The notes under the pieces are model-generated. The model had not been told where the DNA came from and did no database searches. It was given only the letters and a program-made list of their open reading frames with translations. 50,307 bases of DNA from Pseudomonas viridiflava (GTDB taxonomy: Bacteria; Pseudomonadota; Gammaproteobacteria; Pseudomonadales; Pseudomonadaceae): positions 1 through 50,307 of the forward strand of contig NZ_UTBG01000105.1 in NCBI RefSeq assembly GCF_900580675.1, read 5' to 3'. This document shows positions 15,646-23,960 of the stretch, piece after piece. A program made the translations under genes and the position numbers. The number at the start of each line of letters is the position of its first letter. The stretch's first letter is position 1.

Positions 15646-18600
15646 ATGTCGACTCACCCCTTGCTCAACGGATTGTCGGGGAACCTTCAGTCCAGCACTG
15701 CCTGGTATCAAGAACAAACCCTCGAACTGATCCAGCGCAACGTCACCCAGGCCATGAGTAGCCTCACGGCGCAACAGCGGATCCTTTACATCACGCTGCG
15801 ACGCCAGGCCATGGCGACCCTCAAAGCGGTCGAAGCAGAACAGGAGCGCCTCAGCCAGGCGTTTAAAACCAGCGGGCTGGAACAACTGCGCAGCAAGCTT
15901 GGCGGGCGCGATCCGGAACGGTATTACCTGCAGACCACCTACCTGGAAAAACGCGAACACCCCTTGCCCTGGGAACCGCGCACCACCGAGCCCGGCAACC
16001 GAGTGCGTCGGGCCCTCGACGAATCGAACTACAAGGAGCACACCCGGCGCATGTCGCTCTGGGAAGCCGCGTGCTTGAACTTCGGCTTCACCCACTCGGT
16101 ACGCCAGGATTCAGGCTTCAGCCTGGTAGAGGCCAGCGAAGTGGTGGGCCCCGACGATGATAAAAGCCTCCAGGTAAAAACCTTTATTGACGCAGCCAGA
16201 GCGCTGGACCTGGGTAGCCAACTGCAAAAGCGCACCGACGATTCGCTGGCCACTGACGGCCCCCTGCGCAAACTGATTGAAGCGGCGACCCTGGCGTGTT
16301 TTCGGTTCGACGCGCTGGAGGCCTATCGCAATCGTGCCAGCAGTGGTGTCACCCAGTTGGTGTACGATCAGCTCAGCGCTGCGCTCGTCGAAGACGGCCC
16401 CCAACCAGGCTTCGAAACCCTGAGCCTGACCTCCGGCAAGACGCCCATTGGCGCGGTGCTGGTGGTGCCCTGGGAAACCCATATTCCGTTACCCTTGATG
16501 CTGATAAAGGTTGCCAGCCTGGGCGTGCTTTCCTACTTTCCCTACCGCCCCAAGGGCGCACTGCAATACCACGCGGACACCGGTGCCGCCGAGTTGGCAT
16601 TCCATCAGGAGCTGCGTGAGAGCCATGAGCAAAAGGCGCTGGGCTGGTTTTCGCGGCAACTGCCCTTATCCGGCTTATCGATTTTGCGCGCCTTGGTAGA
16701 CAAGCAGCCCCGCCCCGAAGGCATGAGCTGGCTCGCGGGCCAGTTGTACGATGGGTTTCACAAAGCGTTTCCGAAACCCACGCTGGACAACATCAGGTTC
16801 CATACCGAGACCAAGGCCGGGCGCACGGAAACCCTGGTGCAAGCCATGACCTACCGGCATATCCAGCGCTACCAGGCCAACCTGCAGATGCTCGCGAGTA
16901 CCCGCTCTGCCGTCGACTGGCAGTCGCTCAAGGACGGCATCGTTGCGATTGCCGAGGAGATCCTCTCCCTGTTGTTGATACCGCTGCCGGGCGGCGTCAC
17001 CGGGATGAATCGAATCATGCTGAGCGCCGTCATGGGCTCTCTCACCTATAGCTTCACCCTGGCGGTTAACGATGCGTTCAAGGGCGACCCCAGTGGGTTC
17101 GCTGCCTCCCTGGCAGACATCGCCGACCTGGCGGTCAGTGGCCGCTTGATGGTTGCCGCAGGCCGGGCCCATCAACTGCGCATGCAGAAAAACCTGCACG
17201 CGATCGGTAACCTGCGCAAGATCACCACCGCCGACGGCATCGACACACTATGGAGCGCCGACGCTCGTCCCTACGCTGTCGACAATCAGCGCCTGCTCGA
17301 GGGCAAGAGCCCTGACGCCCTGGGTATCTACACCGTCAATGGCCAGCAGTACGCAAAGATTCGACAGGACTCGCATACCCTGGTCGTGGAGGTCGCGTTG
17401 GACGCACAGCTCAAGCGCTATGGGCTCAAACCCCATAACGGCGACCGCCATAACCCGCCCATCATCTTTGACCCCACCCTCCAGGCCTGGGTGTTCGACC
17501 TGCACAATGCCCACACCCTCAGCGACCTGCAATTAATGCAACGCATGCTGCCCAATGGGTCGACTGCCACCCCCGACGCCGACCTCGAAAAAATGCTGCG
17601 CAGCACCGCCACCACCCGGACCACCCTGGACAGTGTCTGGAGCGCCACAACGCCGGCCCCGCTGAACCTGATCGAGGGCGTGCGGCGCCTGCAGGTGGAC
17701 CGGGTGATCCAACAGATCATCGATAACTTTCACCAGCGCGGCAGCCTGCCGAAACACGCTGACAGCGCGGTGTTCTGCCTGCTGACCCAATTACCAAACT
17801 GGCCGACGGATACATTGCTGAATATTCATGACCCTCAGGGCCTGTTGATCGAGAGTTATGCTTCCACCACCGCTTCGTCGCTGACCGCCAACACCCTCGA
17901 CCTCAAGCGCCGGGAGGACGGCAGCTACGTCGCCCTGAACGATTCGAGCGTGGCGCCCCAAGGCGAGGAACACCTGCTGCAACTGATCATCGCCGGTCAG
18001 CCTGCGTCCTCCAACCTGGGCAAGGACGACCTGCCGAACCGCTCGCAAACCGGGCGTATCGCCTTGGTGCGTGAGCAGGTGGCAGCCTTGGCCAAGGCCG
18101 AACGCCCAACCCTGTTCCAGGCGCTGTTTAACTACGCAGGCCGTGAGCAGGGCGAACTGATCGTACCTGCCGAGATTCGGCGTTTCCTGCCACGCAAGGC
18201 TCCGCCGCCGCTGGTCAGCGTGACCCCGCTGCTGAAAAAACTGCGGGATTTGAACCCCCCGCTGTCCCCCGCGAACCTGCAACAGATCATGCTCACGCAC
18301 CCGTTGAGCCCTCGGCAACAGAAGGCTTTTCTAGCGGCTGGCACCTTGCCCAAGGCCTTTGCCGAACAGCTTGACCATCACCGCACGGCACTGCGCATCG
18401 ACGCCGCCATCGACGGGCTGTACCACCCTCGCGCCTTCAACCAGGACATTGATCTATGGGCTCGGGAGTTCGCTTCGACCCTGGTGCGCAAGAACCTGGG
18501 CCGCCACTTCGTTGTCACTGAAGTGGTCGATGGGGTCATCAGTAAACCATACGTTTCCAGCGGCCCCAAGGACCTCACAGTGGAACTGCGCCACTACGGC

Positions 18601-21600
18601 AACGGCCACTACGAAGCCTATGACCTGCATAACGCGTCAACCATTGCCGTCACCCCGTTGATCGACAGTTTCTACCTGGCGATCGGTTCGGTACTGCAAC
18701 CTCACGAGCGGCAACAATTGGGCATGCACAGCGCCACGGACGCCGCCGGCCTGCGCAAAACCCTGGCAGACTTGATGAGCAAGCAGCGCAGCCCGGAGGG
18801 TTTCGTCAGTCTGGTCGATGGCTCCCTTGCACAATATGAGCAAAGCCTGGTCCTCAAGCCCCATACCCGCCCGGCTTCGAACGGCATCGTGCATCAGGAA
18901 GGCAAGCGGTACCTGCCGTTGTTTGGCTCGCTGTACCGGATCATTTTCGACAAGGTCCACCTGAAATGGCGGCTCAGGCACCCGGAAAAAATCGGCGTCG
19001 ACACCCCGATGCTGGAGCACAACGGCGACGGTGCCTGGCGCCTGGCCAGTGAAAACCCGATGCACTGGGACGACCAACGCCTGTTCAACCGCCTGGGGCA
19101 CAGCCAATACGATTTCCCCAAGGCCACGGCAGACCATATCCTTGCGCTCACCAACACCTCGGCCCAGGCCCTGCGCCAGGTGCACCGTAGCGGCCAGCCG
19201 GCACCGCCGTTGCTGGCCGACACGTGCAAACGCTTCAAGCTTGAGCAGCAATTGCAGCACCTGATCCAGGCCATGCGCACCGACCCCACCTCCCGGACCA
19301 CACTGCCCGCCGCACAATTGCTGATCCTGTTGGCGCTGCCTGGCTGGCCCGATAGCCATAGCCTGCAAATTACCGACAGCGAGGGCAAGGTAGTCAAGCA
19401 ATACCCCTCGGCAAAACCCAGGGCCAACAGCATTCAGATCAGTGAAGCGCTCTATCTGGACGGCAAACTGCTGTCGACGCTGGTCATGAATGACCCGGTA
19501 ACCCAGGGCCTGCTGGGTGAACTGCCGGTGTCGATGGATGAGCGACGGTCCATGCTGGTGGAAAAAATCCTCGCGTTTGCCGAACAAAACATGCCGGCGT
19601 TGCTCAACTCTTACTATGCCGCCAGCGAGATCGACCTGGGCGTACCGCAGAAACGCCTCAAGCAAAAGCACCCCGAGCTGCCCAACAGCCTGATCAATGC
19701 GATGCTCGACCACGCCACACCACGCGAACTCAAGCAACTGCACGAGCACGACAAGGTGAGCCTTCGGTTGGGGGAACAGGCGCGTTTGTCGGCGGCGGAG
19801 GTGCGCTTGAATCGGGCCTACGAAGGCTTGTTCCGCGACGCCATGAGCACCCCGGACAGTGAAAAAATCACGTTGCACTTGATCAAGTCCGTACCGGGCT
19901 GGCCAGCGGCGGTGCGCGTGGATATTTATCAAGACAACCTGCAGGGCGCAGTGATCGCCAGTGCCGGCGACTTGAACGGCGCGCGGCGAAAAAAACTGCT
20001 GAAAACCGCACAGGGCTACCAGGCCGAGGGCAGCAGCAACCCACCGGGTTCCCTGTTTGACGCGCTGGCAAGTACGCTGACGGCCACTGAGCGAACCGCG
20101 CTGGGAATCACCGATGAATTGGACAGCGAGCCTTTGCGCCAGCAAATCGCTCAATTGGCATTGGGCATGCGCGTGCAGATGAAAAGCCTGCTGGGGCTGC
20201 CACACCTGCAACCCTGGCTGTTGCCGCCGATGCAGGTTGATAGCAGCTTCATCGCCTACCCGCTGTGGACGTGGTTGTGGCCGTTTGGCGGCAACCGGCC
20301 GCCGGACTTGACCGCCAAGGTCAAAGAGCTATACCCCAGTTTCAGCAACAACCAGGCGCGGGATTTCATCCGCACGCTAAACCTCAGCGCACCTGCCGCC
20401 CTGCTCGAGCTGGAGCGCCGCCAAGCTGAATACGCAGCGTTTGAAACCGGGCTGCGCCGCTGGGCCGGCGGGCTGGAGACCGACGGGGATGGCCCGCCTC
20501 CGGTGCTGGCCCATCAGGACCGCCTGACACGTAGGAACGTCATGCGCAAACTGCTGGCCACGTGGCGTCGAGAAAACCCGACAACCCTGTACCTGCACGG
20601 TCAGTTCAATATCGTCGCGCTGGTGTTGAATTTCGGCGATCAGCCAATGCCGCCTGCCAGCGTGCTCACCAGCCCCAGCGCTTTCGAACACGTCGACCAT
20701 CTGGAGCTCACCGGCGATGGGTTCCCGGCCGCGGGCGATGGCTTCTTGAGGCGATTCTCCAGACTGAACAGCCTGACGGTGGACTATGAGATGACACAAC
20801 TACCACCCGGCATCACCGAGATGACCCAGCTCAATCGACTGGACCTGAGTTACAACCTTATCCGGCTGGACCCGCCCGCCGTTGAGCGCCTGGCGGGGAT
20901 GGTCAACTTGCAAGCGTTGCTCCTGAACAGCAACCCCTTGGGCCTGGCGCCCGACGTTACCCGCATGACTCGCCTTGTCAATTTGGAACTGCGAGCGACG
21001 GGAATCAGCGAATGGCCTGCGGGTTTCTCGAACCTGCCGGCGCTGGAACACCTCGCTGTGCAGGACAATCAGCTCACCAGCGTGCCCGAGGAGGTGTTCA
21101 CCCGCACGCGCCCGCTCAGCCTGAACAACCATCTGTACCTGCATGGCAATCCGTTTCCCGAAGCCGTCCAGCAACGGATTAACCAACACCGCATTGACCA
21201 TGGTGCGAACATCGGCCCGCTGCCTGGCCCGGCCCACGTTGCGCCGCCGGCAGGCGATATCGAGAGCTGGTTGGCCGGCATTCCGGCGGCTGAACAGGAC
21301 GCGCGCAGAACCCTGTGGCAACAACTGCTCGACAGCGAAGAAGCCCGCCCGGACGACGCCTTCCGTGTGCTCGCAGACTTGACCTCAACCTATGCCTATA
21401 AGCATTCACAGCAGACCCGCGAAGCGCTCACTGCCCGGGTATGGGTGCTGCTGGATGCCATGGGCCAATCAGCACAACTGCGTAACAACGTGTTCCTCAA
21501 CACTTACGGCGCCGGTGATTGTGGCGACAGCGCGTTGCTGGTGTTCACCAATATGGAACTGCAGCATCGCATCCATCAGGCCAGGTCACTGCCGAGCAGC

Positions 21601-22125
21601 CGCGAGGCGGACAAAGCGTTGCTGAAGTTGGCCAAGAGCGTGTTTTACCTGCGTCAACTGGATCAGTTCAGCTACGACTTCAACCGCAGTCGCGAGCAAG
21701 CCGGGCACGTGGTCGATCATGCCGAAGTGACCATCTATCTGCGGTACAAATTGGCGGTGGAATTCGAGTTGCCCCTGCACCCCCTGGAGCTTCTATACAC
21801 AGTCGAACACTATGTGACCGAGGAGGTCATTGAGCGTGCACGCAACACCCTGAGGCAAGCGGCCACAACCGATGCGTTGCAGGAGATGTTGCTCAGCGAA
21901 GGGTTCTGGATCGACTACCTGATCCAGTGCACGCCTGACCCCTTCAAGACTATCAGTGACGTCGCCCGCTATAAGACCAATACGCTCAATACGGAGGTGC
22001 CCGACCGGCAATCGGAGGCATATCTGGACCGACGCCAGTTGATCGTCGATCACGAAGTGGCTGAGCGCCAACGCCTGGTCAGGCAATTAACCCAGGCCAC
22101 GCAAATAGCCATCGCACACAACTAA
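15646..22125 (+). CDS. Giant NEL-type E3 ubiquitin ligase effector with LRRs
   Basis: A 2159-residue protein. Residues ~1-560 form a DUF6543-like front with a hydrophobic stretch near 445-480. Residues ~600-1520 hold repeated modules, with LPNWP at 716, LPGWP at 1231, VPGWP at 1416, and ERQQLG and ERTALG near 1021 and 1482. Leucine-rich repeats cover ~1684-1841 (for example LNRLDLSYNLIRLDPPAVERL). A NEL domain follows from ~1865 to the C-terminus, with catalytic Cys1959 in GAGDCGDSA, the C-x-D motif known from IpaH/SspH ligases. NEL ligases ubiquitinate host proteins chosen by the LRR. It has no signal peptide, and no secretion system is in the window. The start follows GAAAGG. It lies between opgC and a convergent permease. 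Confidence 0.88.
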   Translation: MSTHPLLNGLSGNLQSSTAWYQEQTLELIQRNVTQAMSSLTAQQRILYITLRRQAMATLKAVEAEQERLSQAFKTSGLEQLRSKLGGRDPERYYLQTTYLEKREHPLPWEPRTTEPGNRVRRALDESNYKEHTRRMSLWEAACLNFGFTHSVRQDSGFSLVEASEVVGPDDDKSLQVKTFIDAARALDLGSQLQKRTDDSLATDGPLRKLIEAATLACFRFDALEAYRNRASSGVTQLVYDQLSAALVEDGPQPGFETLSLTSGKTPIGAVLVVPWETHIPLPLMLIKVASLGVLSYFPYRPKGALQYHADTGAAELAFHQELRESHEQKALGWFSRQLPLSGLSILRALVDKQPRPEGMSWLAGQLYDGFHKAFPKPTLDNIRFHTETKAGRTETLVQAMTYRHIQRYQANLQMLASTRSAVDWQSLKDGIVAIAEEILSLLLIPLPGGVTGMNRIMLSAVMGSLTYSFTLAVNDAFKGDPSGFAASLADIADLAVSGRLMVAAGRAHQLRMQKNLHAIGNLRKITTADGIDTLWSADARPYAVDNQRLLEGKSPDALGIYTVNGQQYAKIRQDSHTLVVEVALDAQLKRYGLKPHNGDRHNPPIIFDPTLQAWVFDLHNAHTLSDLQLMQRMLPNGSTATPDADLEKMLRSTATTRTTLDSVWSATTPAPLNLIEGVRRLQVDRVIQQIIDNFHQRGSLPKHADSAVFCLLTQLPNWPTDTLLNIHDPQGLLIESYASTTASSLTANTLDLKRREDGSYVALNDSSVAPQGEEHLLQLIIAGQPASSNLGKDDLPNRSQTGRIALVREQVAALAKAERPTLFQALFNYAGREQGELIVPAEIRRFLPRKAPPPLVSVTPLLKKLRDLNPPLSPANLQQIMLTHPLSPRQQKAFLAAGTLPKAFAEQLDHHRTALRIDAAIDGLYHPRAFNQDIDLWAREFASTLVRKNLGRHFVVTEVVDGVISKPYVSSGPKDLTVELRHYGNGHYEAYDLHNASTIAVTPLIDSFYLAIGSVLQPHERQQLGMHSATDAAGLRKTLADLMSKQRSPEGFVSLVDGSLAQYEQSLVLKPHTRPASNGIVHQEGKRYLPLFGSLYRIIFDKVHLKWRLRHPEKIGVDTPMLEHNGDGAWRLASENPMHWDDQRLFNRLGHSQYDFPKATADHILALTNTSAQALRQVHRSGQPAPPLLADTCKRFKLEQQLQHLIQAMRTDPTSRTTLPAAQLLILLALPGWPDSHSLQITDSEGKVVKQYPSAKPRANSIQISEALYLDGKLLSTLVMNDPVTQGLLGELPVSMDERRSMLVEKILAFAEQNMPALLNSYYAASEIDLGVPQKRLKQKHPELPNSLINAMLDHATPRELKQLHEHDKVSLRLGEQARLSAAEVRLNRAYEGLFRDAMSTPDSEKITLHLIKSVPGWPAAVRVDIYQDNLQGAVIASAGDLNGARRKKLLKTAQGYQAEGSSNPPGSLFDALASTLTATERTALGITDELDSEPLRQQIAQLALGMRVQMKSLLGLPHLQPWLLPPMQVDSSFIAYPLWTWLWPFGGNRPPDLTAKVKELYPSFSNNQARDFIRTLNLSAPAALLELERRQAEYAAFETGLRRWAGGLETDGDGPPPVLAHQDRLTRRNVMRKLLATWRRENPTTLYLHGQFNIVALVLNFGDQPMPPASVLTSPSAFEHVDHLELTGDGFPAAGDGFLRRFSRLNSLTVDYEMTQLPPGITEMTQLNRLDLSYNLIRLDPPAVERLAGMVNLQALLLNSNPLGLAPDVTRMTRLVNLELRATGISEWPAGFSNLPALEHLAVQDNQLTSVPEEVFTRTRPLSLNNHLYLHGNPFPEAVQQRINQHRIDHGANIGPLPGPAHVAPPAGDIESWLAGIPAAEQDARRTLWQQLLDSEEARPDDAFRVLADLTSTYAYKHSQQTREALTARVWVLLDAMGQSAQLRNNVFLNTYGAGDCGDSALLVFTNMELQHRIHQARSLPSSREADKALLKLAKSVFYLRQLDQFSYDFNRSREQAGHVVDHAEVTIYLRYKLAVEFELPLHPLELLYTVEHYVTEEVIERARNTLRQAATTDALQEMLLSEGFWIDYLIQCTPDPFKTISDVARYKTNTLNTEVPDRQSEAYLDRRQLIVDHEVAERQRLVRQLTQATQIAIAHN

Positions 22126-22129
22126 GGCA

Positions 22130-22159
22130 AGCCGGTACTGGCTCCGGCCAGTACCGGCT
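22130..22159. terminator. 12-bp perfect hairpin between convergent genes
   Basis: AGCCGGTACTGG (22130-22141) and CCAGTACCGGCT (22148-22159) pair around CTCCGG. It begins 5 bp after the NEL effector stop and ends 5 bp before the permease stop. There is no T-run, so it may be a bidirectional attenuator or a REP-like element rather than a classical terminator. Confidence 0.6.
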
Positions 22160-22164
22160 CGGTA

Positions 22165-23583
22165 TCAGGCCGAGCGCGTGGCGCCCTGAGGGGCCGCGGT
22201 AGGTTGCAGCTTGAACACAAAGAACAACACGGTCAGCACCACCAGGAATGCCGGGCCGACGTAGAGCGCCACACGGGTGTCCGGGAAGTACGCCATCAGG
22301 CCTACCACCAGCACCAGGAATGCCAGCGCCAGGTAGGAGCTGACCGGGTACAGCCACATGCGGTACTGCAAGCCGTCACGTTCGGCCGGGCTCAGGCCAC
22401 GGCGGAATTTGAGCTGGGCCAGCAGGATCATCAGCCAGGTCCAGATCGCGCCGAAGGTGGCGATGGAGGTCACCCAGACAAAGACTTTTTCCGGGACCAT
22501 GTAGTTGAGCAGCACACCCAGCAACAGCACGAAGATTGACAACAGCAGCGCCTTGCGCGGCACGCCGTTGCTGGAGGTGGTGCCGAATGTGGCCGGGGCC
22601 TGGCCGTTCTGCGCCAGGCTGTAGAGCATGCGCCCGGTGCTGAAAATGCCGCCGTTGCAAGACGACAGCGCGGCAGTGATCACCACAAAGTTGATGATGC
22701 CGGCAGCGGTCTTGATGCCAAGACGCTCGAAGGTCATCACGAACGGGCTGCCCTGGGTGCCAATCTCATTCCACGGGTAAATCGACAGGATCACAAACAA
22801 CGCGCCCACGTAGAACAACAGGATGCGCCAGAACACCGAGCCAATCGCGCTGGGGATGGTCTTCTGCGGGTTCTTCGCTTCACCGGCGGTAAGGCCGATC
22901 ATTTCCACGCCCAGGTAAGCGAACATCACCATTTGCAGGGACATCAGCACGCCCTGCACGCCATTGGGCATGAAGCCGCCATGGGCCCACAGGTTGGAAA
23001 TCCCCAGGGCCACGCCGTCGTTGCCAAACCCGAACGCGATGATGCCGACGCCGCCGATGACCATGGCAATGATGGTGACGATCTTGATCAGCGCAAACCA
23101 GAATTCGAATTCACCGAAGGCCTTGACCGCGATCAGGTTGATGGTGCCCATGCTGATCAGGGCCGCCAGGGCCCAGATCCAGCGCGGCGTATCGGGGAAC
23201 CACACGCCCATGTACACCGCCACGGCGGTGATCTCCGCAACGCAGGTTACCAGCCACAGGAACCAATAATTCCAGCCGGTAAGAAAGCCCGCCAACGGCC
23301 CGAGATAGTCCTGGGCATAACGGCTGAAGGAGCCGGCCACCGGGTTGTGTACGGCCATCTCGCCAAGGGCGCGCATGATCACCAGGATCGCCAGGCCACC
23401 GATGATGTAAGACAGCATGATTGCCGGGCCGGCCATTTCAATGGCCTTGGCCGAGCCGAGGAACAGGCCGACACCGATACAGGCGCCGAGGGCCATCAGG
23501 CGAATATGCCGCTCACCCAATTCACGTTTCAGCGGGCCGCCCGAAGCGGTCTCGCCATGGGGCAGGTGGTTGCCAACTGGCAT
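22165..23583 (-). CDS. Amino-acid permease (APC superfamily, ProY/AAT type)
   Basis: A 472-residue inner-membrane permease with twelve hydrophobic helices. The family-specific start LKRELGERHIRLMALGACIG (about residues 18-37) leads into GVGLFLGSAKAIEMAGPAI. EMAVHNPVAGSFSRYA and GLTAGEAKNPQKTIPSAI are the conserved AAT-family loops. Members import proline, GABA, histidine, aromatic or other amino acids with protons; ProY-like proteins are closest by eye, but specificity is not certain. The start at 23583 is the only family-like start. An NtrC-type dyad lies 209 bp upstream, which would suit control by nitrogen status. Confidence 0.9.
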   Translation of the reverse strand: MPVGNHLPHGETASGGPLKRELGERHIRLMALGACIGVGLFLGSAKAIEMAGPAIMLSYIIGGLAILVIMRALGEMAVHNPVAGSFSRYAQDYLGPLAGFLTGWNYWFLWLVTCVAEITAVAVYMGVWFPDTPRWIWALAALISMGTINLIAVKAFGEFEFWFALIKIVTIIAMVIGGVGIIAFGFGNDGVALGISNLWAHGGFMPNGVQGVLMSLQMVMFAYLGVEMIGLTAGEAKNPQKTIPSAIGSVFWRILLFYVGALFVILSIYPWNEIGTQGSPFVMTFERLGIKTAAGIINFVVITAALSSCNGGIFSTGRMLYSLAQNGQAPATFGTTSSNGVPRKALLLSIFVLLLGVLLNYMVPEKVFVWVTSIATFGAIWTWLMILLAQLKFRRGLSPAERDGLQYRMWLYPVSSYLALAFLVLVVGLMAYFPDTRVALYVGPAFLVVLTVLFFVFKLQPTAAPQGATRSA

Positions 23584-23960
23584 AGGGATACAACCTCGTC
23601 TTGTTATTGGATATGAACCACCGAGTCCGGGACGCTATGGCAGGTAGGCCAGGCGTGCCGTTTACGTTTGGCCTTTTGGGCCAGGTCGGCGGGGGTGCAG
23701 TATAAAAAGCTGAACCTAGTGATTTTCACTCTATAAAGCGCAAGATTCAGGGGTAACTCGGGGTAAAAGGCCGTTTAGCGGCGACGATTATTGCACGACA
23801 TTGGTGCATCGTCATGCCTCGGCCTCGCTCGACGTCCCTCTGCAAGCCCCTGTACGTGTGGCTTGGCAGGCAGTGGCCCGTAAGAAATCTCCGACAGATG
23901 TGATCAGCGACTACGCTTCAAGCAAGTCCGATCAATCTGCGTGCAGGGGATCAATCGACT
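23584..23960. other. 377-bp divergent intergenic region
   Basis: This gap separates the permease (minus) from the large penicillin-binding protein (plus). No credible gene is present. The clear element is the dyad at 23792-23808. No -24/-12 promoter with correct spacing was found by eye on either strand. Confidence 0.6.
23792..23808. promoter_or_regulatory. NtrC-like enhancer dyad
   Basis: TGCAC (23792-23796), seven bases, GTGCA (23804-23808) has the same half-sites and spacing as NtrC sites such as those of glnA (GCAC-N7-GTGC). It is 209 bp upstream of the permease start and 153 bp upstream of the penicillin-binding protein gene. Assignment to the permease is inference. Confidence 0.5.

Noticed and set aside
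23640..23720. Possible sigma-54 promoters (GGCAC...GGCC) upstream of the permease
   Set aside because: The spacing between the GG and GC elements is one or two bases off the strict -24/-12 requirement.
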